From contig CAOLHI010001024.1 of the NCBI GenBank assembly GCA_948474755.1, forward strand, positions 1 through 64,000: a stretch of 64,000 nt of DNA, given 5' to 3'. The translations under genes and the position numbers were made by a program. Shown in pieces: positions 25,955 through 39,100 of the stretch. The notes under the pieces are model-generated. The model did no database searches. It saw only the letters and a list, made by a program, of their open reading frames with translations, and had not been told where the DNA came from. Source of the stretch: Ctenosaura bakeri (Eukaryota; Chordata; Lepidosauria; Squamata; Iguanidae). Positions within the stretch are counted from its first letter, which is position 1. Each line of letters starts with the position of its first letter.

Positions 25955-28900
25955 TCTGTACCCCTTTGCCTTCACTTCAGCACGGCTTTAGCAGCTTCAG
26001 GAATTCTATCATGGGGACCAGTTTATCACAGAGCAAAATGCAGCCCACAGGCCACTTGTAGCCCCACATCATTTTTGACCCCCAAGGAGTCGAAAAATGC
26101 TCCAAAATGCAACCCAAGCCTTCTAGAGGATGTAGAGAGAATTTCCACTATATTAAAACCCCTGCCTGGACATCACAGGGGTCCAACAAAATTTTTGCAA
26201 AAATTTTTCAAAAAGAATATTTGTCCCCAAAATGCCCTCTAGGCCATGTGAGGAACTTTCAACCACATTTTAGGTTCACCCTGGGCCAACTAAGGCCTAA
26301 GAGAGGCCTTTTTCTTTTTTTTTAAACAGGGAGTGAACAGGAAGTAGCTTCTACTCATTTCCTGTTGTTAAAGAAGATCTCTCCTCGCCCAGGAAGGTCC
26401 CAAAACACTATCCCCTAAAGGGCATCTGGGGACAATTTTTCCCCTCAGGGGCCTAATGTGGCCCCTTACCCATCCATAGTTGCCCATTTTATCACTTGAT
26501 AATCCAGCAGCAGCAATACCACTGCCACCACTAGCAATAACACTATCATCATCATCGTTGTTGTTGTTGTTGTTACCCATAATTGGGGCTCTAAGTAGCT
26601 TAAACATACTGGTAGAACATATTGGTAAAAATATAAGATAAAATACAATTAAACTCAGTGAAATTAGAAGCAATTTAAAATTCATCCACTAAAAGATAGG
26701 AAATAAATCAGTACAGCACACTAGTAAAAGCCCTTTCTTTATACACTCAATTTTCAAAGGCTAAGTGAAACTAAAAAGAAACAACAACTATTAACAGAAT
26801 GACACAAACAAGAGAGCCAGTATAGCTTCCCTAAGAATGACATTTGGAGCCTGAGAGCATGGGAGCACCTACCAGTAAGTCTCTGTTACAAATGTACCAG
26901 GGAGGATGGTGGTGCTGAAAGATCCCAAAGATTTCAAACTCCAGGGATGCTCACATGCAAAAACACAACCTCTAAGACAACCTAGACCCAAACTAATATT
27001 GCTTCTGCCCAGGAACAAAACAGTAGCAGTAGACCTGTTGCAAAAAGGAAGTTATGTGCCCTCTATAACAAAAAGTGTAAACTGTTACAAGTTTTCAATT
27101 GCTGTTGCCCAAAACGTTTAAAAGAAATGCTTAGCATTCAGTAAAATCAATCTAGCTTTCCTATTGGCCTTACCAAAGCTAGAAAGCAGTAGTCACAAAC
27201 AGGGAAGTATGGAGACAAAAAAGTAGATGTTATTGAGGGCCACACATAAAACTTTTAGCATCTAAGCAAGAAAACAGGAAAAGGTGAGCATAGCTAACAA
27301 TAAAGTTTCTAAATGCATTAGATCAAGAATTATACTTGCTTGGACAGTTCAAAACATGTCTCAGAAGAAATTCAAAGTGAACTAGTTCAATCAAGCTAGG
27401 CAATAAAAGAGGCACAGGGCCAAACTGAGAATACTTTGATAAAGTAAATAAAGCATGTTTAAGCAGAATTAAGTGACTGAATTTAGAATTGGAGAAACAG
27501 CAAGAAGGAAAAAAAAATCTTAAATTCTTACCATCCTCGAATGATTTTCACTAAAATTACAGGTGAGAGTATCCAAGAGGTACAATCCAAAACATCATGA
27601 AAAACCTCAATGGTGCTTTCTGAAGTTTCTGACTTATTGCAAATCACAATCTGTATTTTAAAAAAAATATAGCCTGTTGTAATCTAACAAAGAAATATAG
27701 TGTGAAAAAAGGATGTCCATTAACCAAAAAAAAGTTAGCTTACCTTTCCAGGCCTAGGATTAATTTTATTTTGGCTGTTCCCAGAAAATGCCTGCTAAAA
27801 TGAAGGAAGCAACCCATAAGAATTCAAACATAAAAATGTTCCATGTGATATATTTAGCAATTCTACTTCAGCACACTTGGAGGTATGCGCACTCAACCTG
27901 TTTTCAATGCAGCCATAATCTTTTCCTGTTTGTAACCACTCAAGAATGAACAGGAGTTGCAAGGGAGAAGTAGCTACAGAACTATACTTTAGCCAATAAA
28001 AGCATACATTTATTATATTATTGCATCCCAGCCATAAAAATGTTTTTCTTTAAAGAAAGAAAGCCATAATGTTCTAACACCTTTTTTAAAATAGCTACAT
28101 GAAAAAACCTTTCTTTTAGAAACTAGAATTCCATGTTTACCCACTTTTTCTTCAGTTACAAAAACGGTATATATTTTACTGAAGCAAAGGTAAAAGAATG
28201 AAAAATGAAAAAGGCAGCAAAAAGTCGATTATACAAAAGCACAAGGGTAAACATCTAAAAGTAGATTATCATCATCAATCCTACCTCAATATCTAGGAAA
28301 TTATTTGGTTCAAATTGTCCAGGTTTCAACCAGCTTGAAAAACTGGTGTCAAGGTTTCCAAAGTTTGGCATTTGTAAAATTCTCTCTTTTTTTGCATCAT
28401 CAGTTTGTAAGTATTTCTCCATATAGTTTGCAGCCTTGAAATCTGAAAGAGACTGAACAGTGTGATAAAAAAAAAAAAAAGGGTCAAAGGCTGTTTACCA
28501 GGAAAATATAATGGAACAAACAGTTTTTAAGGATTGTGCAATTACACAATGTCTGTTCTATTACCTCTGATTTTTGAGCTGTGTCAAATATTAGAGGAGG
28601 TATTCCCAAGGAATCAACACTTTTCTGAGATGCAAACGATGTTGTGATTGTGTTTATAGAGGTCACAGATGGTACAAATATGTTTTCCTTAGTAGCCGGT
28701 GTCAGTAGGCTTGAGAAGATGGCACTGTTCTCAAGTCGAGATCGCTTAATATCCCCGTCTGTACTATCCTTATTCTCTTTCCCATTAATTTCTTGGAGAA
28801 GTACATGATCAGCTCTGCTGGATAATTTTAGAGACTGGAGAATGATGCTGTTTTCAGCAGAGGCACGTTTAGGTCTGACTCTAGCCTCAGTTTCTAAACT

Positions 28901-31900
28901 TTGCAACTTCAACTGTAGGGATGGGGCTAGATCTTGTGGCTTCTCTCTCTTTACTCCCAAGCCAACAGTGAATACATTTGGGTCAAATATTTTCTCTAAA
29001 TTGTCTTCATGAATTGGAGGCATAGCAAAGTGAGGTGCTGGAGATTTTGGAGCCTTTGGCTTTTTCTTTTTCTGAGGTATACAAATAGAGCTGTCTAGAT
29101 TTTTAAGTGTCTCAGTAAACTTTGCCATATCTGATGGAGACTCACAAATGGGTTCTTCATTGCCAGCTTTAGGAACACTGCAACCACTACTTGGACTTTG
29201 CTGTCCAATGATATTTTGCTCAAATATCTGTATATTTTCTAAAACAGTATTTGTCATCTTTTTATCTTCAGTCTGAGACATCACATTTTGGTCTGATTCT
29301 GACTTTCTAACTGTTAGGTCGGATTGCAAGAAACTCCTTTCATCCTTAATTCTGCAACCAAAGTCTGTTTTCAAGAAATGCTCTTCCTCACATTCAGGAG
29401 ACATGGATCCAGCCCTTACACTCATGTTATTAGCCTGGAAGGTTTCAATTTCTTCACTCTGTTCTACAGATTTAGTTTCACATGCGGGCTGTAGATTCTC
29501 CTTGGTTGATTCTGTATCCATTTTTTTAGATATAAGAACATCTACATTACCAGTTTGATTAAACTGGGATTCAGCAACTTTTCCACCTTCCTCATTTGTT
29601 ATAATGCTTGACTGGGTCTTTCCCTCTGACTTGATTTTTACATCTGAAGTGATTTCTTTCACCTTCATGCCATTTTGCAAAGCTTTCTGACGGCTGTTTG
29701 CCTTGCTTGTTGCTCTGTTATTCTGTTCATTTTCAGTGTGCTGTTTCCCAAACTTCAGTTTTGCTCTACCAACAAATGTATTTGATATAGGACCTTTCTT
29801 TGCATCAGAGACTTCAGTAGATTGATTTTGAACTGATTGTTTGTTTTCAAACATGGATATTTTATTGGCAATATTGAAGTTAATTTTGGCTGGTTTGTCC
29901 ATTAAGTCTTGCTCACTTCCCAGATCTTCTAGGCTTTTGGATGTTTTAAGGTTTAACTCAATGCTTTTTGGTTTAGCTGGTCTGAAAAAGACAAAGTAAA
30001 AGAGAGAGAGAGAGAGAATTACATTGTACTCTATGTCAAGAACATAGTTTATTTTTAATGTGATGAAAAATACAAATCTATGTAGGTACTCAAATTATGA
30101 GAAAACTGAATAACTTTAGTTTACTCCATCAACTGGCAATGGAGCTTACCAGTACTTCAAATTAATCAGATACAGCATGTCCTAATGGCATCCATGAAAC
30201 ATACAACTAAGTGTGTACAGGACTGAAGACTTAAGTATTCTTAAGATTTAAATGCAGTCTTAGTGTGCACTAAAAGAAGCATAGTGTTCAAGTCATAGGA
30301 AGTAATGCTTCCACTCTGTTCTGTATTAGGCCATATTTGAACTTTTGTGTCCAGTTCTGTATGTGACATTAATTTGAATGCAGACAGAAGACAGTGACCA
30401 GGATGGCACAGAAGCAGGAAAAAGCCTGATGAAGAATGATTTAAACTTCATTTTTTATGGAGTTGGTCATGTCTAGGCAGTAGATGAAAGGGAGACATAA
30501 AATGTCACCAGGGAGAGATGAGGCAGAAAGATTTATCTTGGGACTGTGGGAGTTTGGGAGGGGGCACTGGAGGGTCAGGGAAACAAAGCACTGTTTTGTT
30601 TTGGGGCACATTTGGGTCTGGTTTTCAAGCAAACAATCACCCAAAAATCAGCCCAAACAAGTTTTTTTTTTTTTTAAATTTAGTCTCCGGGCTTCAGGGA
30701 CTGCACTTAGGGGTACCAAGGGCAACATGAAGCCCACGGGCTATGTTTCACCCACTCCTGCTGTATAGGATATGACTAGAACAAATCAATGAGAATGGCA
30801 AGGAAAAATGTTTAGGCTTAGTGCCAGGAGAAATTTCCCCAGAGCAAAAGCTGTTCAGCAGTTTGCACTAGGAGGAGAAAAGTTCTCTTCTGCTGGAAGC
30901 CATCCATTAGGAATGTTGAAACCTGTGTTACAGAGCCTGCAAAAAGAATGGAACTAAGATGGAGGAACACAGCAGGATCAACATACTTTCCAACTCCATG
31001 AGTTTATAAAGGAACATCCATAATGCGGTAAAGTACTTAGCTCAGCACAAAAAGTGCCAGTGGTAAACAAAGACTCATAGGTCTTTGGACTCAATTTTAC
31101 TGAAATAAAATATACCCTCCAAAAAACAAAACAAACCCCCCCCTCATAATTAAAATGAAATATACATATATATGATTAGGACACGCAACAACTTGTTTGA
31201 GAATAGCATTAGAAGTAGTCCAAAAGAGACAGTATATTTCATAGCTGAGAAACATTCTGTGAAAATACATAGGATTCCCAACAGTGCATTTGATTTATAT
31301 TTCACTCTAATGTTAAGTTATATCTTTTTACTGATTTATTGCTGGTTTAGTTCATTCTACCTTTTAAAAAAGAGAACTGTAATCACTGCTTATCCTCAGA
31401 GGACCGTACTTTTTTTTTAATAGGAACAATTACAAAAGTCTTTTCTATCTTACAAAAAAAAATTGGATAGATTGCAACAAAGTTTTTTTTTTTTTTTAAT
31501 GAGGGAATATCCAAAACTGTTTGTCTCTCATAAAAAGCTGCTTTCTAAATACCTACGGTAGAACAGGATAAAAATTTGCATGGTTATAAAGACCTATACA
31601 AAATAGCAGCTCTTGAGAACCTACTGTATAGTCCTCAACATGCAGCCATTTCACTGATAAAAATTTCTGATTTCAAAACTATTTAAGATAGCAGTATAGA
31701 GTACAGAATAATCTTTCAATCACCTTCAATAAACTTTATTCTGAACTCTTTTGTTTAGTACAGAAATTTGCAAAATATTTTGGGTAGAATCTGATGCCAT
31801 GCAAGCAGAGCTCTCTTCGTACAACAGGACTACTTTTTCTCCCTTCCTCACAGGCTTGCTACCAAAAAACTTACAGCCTCACATCCCTTCAGAACGAACT

Positions 31901-34900
31901 CCAAAGATACACGGGGATCTCTGGGAGGATTGCCTCCTTTCATTGAGGGAAGCAGTTTTCTCAGAGGAACAAGGTAATTGGATTTCTTGCATAGAGCACT
32001 GCATATTCTATGTGGGACCACCAACCTCAGTTCTAGCCTGCTGAGAGTCATAATTACAAGCCAGCCAATGCAACTGCACTGAGTAACACTGAAACATGGC
32101 TCTTCTGCCAAAGCACTAGTGCTGAACCACTGACTATACTATAGGTTTTTTCCCTATTTTTTTTAATAAACTATATTTGGTTGTTCTTCTCAGTGTTTTG
32201 TACATTACTTTTGTACATTGTACTTTTTCATAGTATCGCAGGCACACTGAAATATACACATCCTTTTCACATTTTCATGTACCATTTCCCCACCCCCCCA
32301 CCCCCACCCCCTCTACACCGACTCTGAGTGTTGGAACCACTGAACTATCATCAAATTGTAACGAAACGAGGAGACGCTAGGGAGTCTGTATCTAAAGTAA
32401 CTCATACTGTGGGTGAACAATCATAGCGTGAATTGGCTACTGGTTGTGTATGAAAGTATACAGATCTTCCTGGATGTAAATTCTTGATTAGCATGATGCA
32501 AAGGCACAGCTGAGTTCATCAGTAATCTTTCCTGTCACCACCAATACTTTTTTTCATTTGTGCATTATAAACAACTTGAATTAGTTAACAATTTGACAGC
32601 AGTTGCCTCTTCCAGGCATCTTACTTCTTTTTGTTCTCCTTCCATATAGTGATGTTTTGCCTCATTGTCCAAGTCCTGTTTTTGTTTTTTTGTTTTCATT
32701 CCCTTAGTCACATTTTCTGGCCAACATATGTGTGTAGCCCAGAGAAGCCATGATGCTGAAGCAGCAGCAGCACCTCCTGATATTTCCCTCCTTAACCCCT
32801 CCACTCATTTTCCCACAATTTTCTTTGTTTCTCTGGGAGGAGATCTGCTTTTGCAATTAGGTGTTTCACCATTTGATGCTGAAATCAGCATGTGGCTGCA
32901 CAAGATTCCCTCTCAGTTTTTTCGCCTGGAGCGTCGTGCAACTATGAGGAGCAATTTGCACAACGCACTCACAATCGCGTGATGCTCCTGGGTAGGGCAG
33001 GTGCCACTCATGCACTTTTTCATTTTTGGCTTTCAGCCAAAAATGGTGTGCAATCGTGCATTGCACCAGGGCCCCACGTGCACTTGTTGTGCGTGCGGAG
33101 CCTCCGGAGCCACGGCAGTCGCGCTTTCTGCCCCCTGCCTGGGAAACTCCCAGGCTGCACTGTGGAAGGAAGAGGTGGGGCTCTCGCGCTGCCTGCTCGG
33201 GAGCAGGCAGCTCGTGTGGAGCTGAAGCAGTGGGGACGTAAGAGCCTCTCGTTAGAGGCTGCTCGCGCGATCCCCGCACCCCAGCGCCAAGAAAAGGTGA
33301 GTTGCAGAAAGGGCCGTAGTCAATGTGGCTTACTTCTGAGTAGGCTTGTATATACATATTTATGGAGAATAAGTTCCATTGAAGCCAATGCAACTTACTT
33401 TTGATCAAACATTCATATGTTTACTCAAGAGTAAGTTCCAAGAAAGGCAATACAGCTTCTTTCTGAGTAGACTTGTAATGCACTGGATTGTATAAAGCTT
33501 CAAAAGATTAGGAGTCATTGAAAAGTAAGCATTTAAAAGCAAAACAGAGGAAACAACGTTTTTACAGTGAGTCCTCCACTTCTATGGGGGCTAGGGCACT
33601 AGATCCCTGCAAAAGTGGAAAAAATGGAAATAAAAATAAAAATAACTAATTTTTTTTAACCAGAGCACACTTCTATGATCAGCTTCTGCTAGAAGTTGGC
33701 CACAGAATCACACTGGATAACCTAGAAATGCCTAGAGAAGTGTTCTGTCTAGGAATCTCTGGGTCCTCCAGCATGATGCTGTCATCCACATCTACTAGAG
33801 TAAGATTTTTTAAAAATAAAGTAAAATAACCCATGGATAATCAGATCTGTGAGTGCTTAATCCATGAAAATGAAGGCCTACTGTGTTCTAAATAAGAAAA
33901 CGTTTATCAGGCTACAAAACCATCACATATACTGTGAAGATTTCATGTCAACAGGCAATGTCAACAGTAGCACAAGGTGGATGCACAGGATTATTCACAC
34001 CACTAACCACCTCCATGTTGCAAAAAGCAAAACAATTGGAAGACAAGTTGCAGGAATAAGGGGAACTTGTGGAATTTTAGGTATGGTGGGTTCACATGGA
34101 GGACACAGAACTCTCCTGCTTGTCTGGCAGATATTATTGCCACCAAGAATGCCATCTTACATATAAGCAGATGAATGTCACAGGCTACCATTGGCTTGAA
34201 CAGTTTCTTAGACAGCTGGGACAGAGCCAGCTTCAGGTTCTATTGAGTTGTAGATGTACAGGTGGATGCAGATTCTAGGATTTTGAAATTGGAAGAAATT
34301 ATCGCCAAGTAACATCTGATGGGAGAGAAAGAGAGAGAGAAACCTCTGTTGGACTGCAATAGGAGAAACTCTAGTGCATGATGGGCTTGTAATTGATCTG
34401 GAGAGATCCCTGTAGGCAGCAAAAAGTTCAAGAATTTTGCCCATTTATATGCACAGGAGCACTGGGTAGCAAGCCTAACCAAAGCTTCAATGATCCGTCA
34501 AGTCACTGAAGGAATAGTCTGGAGAAATACGCTCCAAGCCATTAGCCTGAGGGTGTCAATCAGGATGCCTCACTTGTCCATCATGTAGTGGCAGGAGATC
34601 TGGTCCCTCCAGCAGCCCAAGGCAAAAGCCCTGAGCTAGGTGGAGATGTGGGACAAACTAAGGCTACTACGGAGTGATCAGGATATACTTCATCTTGTCT
34701 CTCTGTATTTTGACAATCACCCTTGTAATGAGAGGAAATGGAGGAAAGATATACATGATGGGGCCTCCTCAATGAAAAAGAAAGTCATCACCAAGAGAAC
34801 CTTTCTCCTCATGTGCCTTGGAGCAGTAGGTCTGGTACTGCTCAATTTGCTAAGGCAAAGAGACCAATTTCTGGAGTGCTCTATCTCCTGAAGACAACCT

Positions 34901-36133
34901 GAACTATATCAGGATGAAGTTTTCGCTTGTGGTAAGATGTTGGTGTCCTGCTAAGAGTGGCTCCCTCTCCTGGGAGGTGGCTTGCAGAGATAGAGATGCT
35001 TCTGTCAATACAGCAGTCCCACAGACTGAGTGTGAGATGAAGCAGGGTGTTTGATCTTGTTCCTCCCTGAACAACCTTACCACGCAGAAGAACCTTGAAG
35101 TCTCAGAAGGCTTTCTCCACAGCCAACATCTCAAGATCACCTTCTTCCTCTGTCCAACAATCCTTGACAAAGATTCCTTCCATGTGAGCTCCCATCTCTT
35201 CATGGAAACATCTGTCACTATCAATGTCATATGTTGAGGAAGGAGGAAAGGCATACCAGCCTGAATGTTCTTGGGATCAAACCACCATTCCAGGGATTGA
35301 GGGACAGCTCATGGAATGGTGAGATATATTCAGGGAGAGTTGAAGAATGGGTTGAAGCAGTACAGGAACCAGGCCTGTGGCCAATGCCTTCAAAGCCTTG
35401 CATGAGGCAGACTGATGACATAGAGGCCATGAAACTGAGCAGTATTTGAATGTCTTTGGCATTCATTCTCCACGTCTTTCAATATTGTAAGACAGTTTCC
35501 ATCAGGTTCTTGAGCCTCTCATCTGACAAGCTGAGACATGAGAATCCAGAATGGTGCCGATAACTTGTGCTGACAGGACTCGAGACCAGCTTCCAGTTCA
35601 ACCTCACAAATTAGAACTGATGATTCTTCAGCCCTTAATGCTGAATCAGAAGTGGGCCTCTTTGAACCATCAATAATACCTGAATCTTACAAAGATCCCT
35701 TTTAACAGTGAGATAGACCTAAGACTCAGAGGCACTCAAGACAAAGACCATGGTACCAAACCACAACCCGTATCAGAGAGCTTATCGTAGCCATCAAGAA
35801 CTGTTCAAATAGGAGCACTTTCAGTCAAGGTGGTTGTTTTTTTCTGCACTTGGGGAGAAATGGATGCATGCCCCAACATTGTGGCCTTCTCCTGGGCACA
35901 GTAAACAGTGTGAATGCTCATTTATTCCTGGGATCTTAGTCCTACATGAAGAAAATTTCTTAAATGAACTGGAGGGCATCATAAACCTCTGAGGGAAACC
36001 ATTACTGAATATCCACAAACCAGAAACGTTACTGAAAAACAGTCTGAGTCAAATGTAAGATAGAATCTTAAAGCCAAAGCCTCATAGAAATTCAAAGAGA
36101 AGCCAAAACACAGTCCAAAAGTCAACATTTAGC

Positions 36134-36165
<32 letters not shown>

Positions 36166-39100
36166 TAGAATAAAGCATCAATGATGATGCTGTGGCAGAT
36201 ATAAAGGGACTAAGGATTTGTGGGAATGAGGCTGGTCACATGGCCCGGGGAGGAATTATTGCCAAAATACTTACAAAAGAGTTCTGGAAGGTTCCAAATG
36301 ATGCACTGTGCAGGCATAGTAAACTCATCTGTGTGAATCACAGAGACCACAAAGAAGAACTGTGCATCACATTTCATACAGGACTGTGGGTTGTTTCACA
36401 GTGAAAGATGTCTCATTAAAAAAACCACAGATAACTTGTATAGATTTTGAGTGAAATATACAAAGAGATAAAAAGTTTAAAAAACACTTTTCTGACAATT
36501 AATTGTTCTGTCAGAAAAGATTTTTTAAAACATCATTCCAGGCTTCCTGGAGACATCTAAGAAGACACTGGGGGAAACCAAATAAAACTTGAATCCTTGG
36601 TCTGGCCTGCTGTATATTTATGGGTTACAACTAAGAAGAAACAATATTTTATTATTAAGATGAAAGAGTGAAAAATGATTTCTATTTGAGTGTTTAGTAA
36701 GTCAAATAATATTTGACAGAAAGAGGGACCTTTGGAGAAAGAGATCCAAGAATGGCTACAGACCATCCAAGAAACAAAAAGACTAGGTAGGAGTAGGAAA
36801 AAGATGGGAAAAAATGGAATACTTTCCAGCATCTGTATGAACACTTTCATACTTATGTAACACTTGATGTAAACTCTGCACTAATTTATGATCTTGATAT
36901 AAAGAAATATATGGATAGCTTCATGAATTTATTCCAGTTCACCACTCCCCCATCTGTCATATCATCTTGGAATGTATGTCTTAAGATGTAGACTAAGGGG
37001 TTATTCTAGGGCAAGGGAAAAAGGCAACCCTAATCTTACGAAAACTACATATATAAGGACTAACATGTTATGAAAAAGAATACTTCCAGAAAACAAATAA
37101 CTAACAAATGGGAAAGCCACAAATAAAATGTGGACATCATTTCAGTTTTACACATACCACTCTCATATTCCAATACATGTGTGTACTCATTTACTCATTC
37201 ACATATGGACACACAGAGTATTCTGTATGCAGGTGAAGACCTTTTTGTTCTGGCCAGCCTTTGAAGGCTGATTGTTCATGCCTTTGAGGGCTGTTTGTTC
37301 GGGATTGTTCAAGCCTGCCACAATGTGTTGTACTTATGTATTTATATTTACTATTTTCTTTTTAAAGATCATGCTTCATTTACTTTCAGTTCTATTAATA
37401 GTTTAATTGTACTTTATAACTTTTTATGGTGTGAATTTTTGTCTGTTTTATCTGTTTTAATTTTTGCATGTTCACCTGAATCCCAGACTGGAACAAAGGT
37501 GGAATCATCATCATCATCTTTCCTGTTTGAACAAATACATACAGTGAAGACATTCCATTAGTATACTTACATATTTAATTAAAAGTTTGTTCTTCCTGTG
37601 ATATGTTGCCTTCTTGCTAGCAACTGATCATACAGCTGTGAGATCTAGATTCTTGTGGACTCTTTACCCGCTCAGCAGCAAGATTTACCAGTACTTGAAA
37701 TACTATACTAGCTGAGACAACAGAATGGGAGGGCCTAATTTTTCTGATTAGCAGGATCCTCTGACATCACACAGGTCAGCCAATGGCTAAGGAGATCTTA
37801 AGGACTGTTCACTATTTACTATAAGGTTATTGTATTTTAGTTCTTGTGATGGGTGGGTGATGGAGCAGTTACATCTACAACTTCTCAGTAAATCATTAAC
37901 ACCCATAATTTTATTCAATCTCTTAATATATATCTGAACCATGGTTTCCAAGTCAATGGTCAGAAATATCAATGAGGTGCTCAGTAAGAACGGAAAAGTG
38001 CTTAGCCTAAACAGAATAGATTAAGATGTGGATTTAATCAGAAAACATCTTAGCATAAAGAAATAGAAGGATGAAGACAACATTCAGCTGGACAGAGCCA
38101 GGGATAGACAGCAAATTCTTTGGAAGAGCTGAAAGCAATTTAAGAGAGAGATCACTCCTCATTTTGTCCATCCTCTTGTGATCTGTGGTAAAACAGGTTT
38201 CAAAGTTTTTTTCTTTCAAAAAACAATACAATAAAATAAAATACAATACAGTAAACTACCAAAATCTGATGGAATATGGCATGACTGTATATACCATAAG
38301 CAACTATTTCCATACCCTCAACTCTCCCTCTAGTAGCTAATACTATAGATAAGGATAAATGAAGGACACAGAGTATGTTTGAACATAAAACAAAAGAACA
38401 AATATAAATTGTTCCCACTAGCATTATAACAACTGCATTGTCTGACATTTTATATAGCATGGTTTAAAAGTAATGTTGGCCCATATCTTTCAAAATGTTT
38501 GGATATAAAATGGAATTTGAAAAACAAACATTTCACTCAGATTTTTGGAAAGAAAAACATAGTGTTTTCCTTATTTGCATAACATTAAGAAAGTATGAAT
38601 ACTGGGTAAAAATAATTTTGTGAATAAATGGTAGATATGTAAGAAGTCCTTCTACTTACAGAAATATTCTTGCAAAATCTTAAGTAAATACTTAAGTTTG
38701 AGAAATGCAGTCTTGAGTAAGATTCAAACATTCAGAATGTAATGGCAAATTTAGGTTACAGTGTTTAGGTGTGAGAGAAAGGTTTCTTTCTTTTCAAAAA
38801 AATTACACTTCACAGATTTTGAAGATAAAGATCAGTTTACTACTACTATTCTCTTAAAATGCAGCAAGAGAAAAAACAGCTCCTGAATGATTTATGGCTC
38901 AAATACATCACAACATACAACGCCTACAGTTATAATTCATAGTTTCTTCTGGAAACTATGCTAACAGATGTCTCAGGACTGGAAAAACAATGAATGCAAA
39001 TTCAAGTGGAGATGTTAACGTCTTATTAATTAGAAAATCATGAGTAATAACAGCAACACCATATTGCTAAGCAAACATAGAAGTATATCCCAAAGATTTC

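Larger units (their letters stand above)
20734..27531. other. 6.8-kb intron between motifs 1 and 2
   Basis: Holds MITE copy 2, a long L2-like LINE, a LINE tail that grows into a trinucleotide microsatellite, and a hAT-like element. About 24.0-25.8 kb and 26.7-27.5 kb show nothing recognisable. Confidence 0.6.

Noticed and set aside
25803..25991. poly-Asp/poly-Ile open frames
   Set aside because: Direct translation of the trinucleotide microsatellite.
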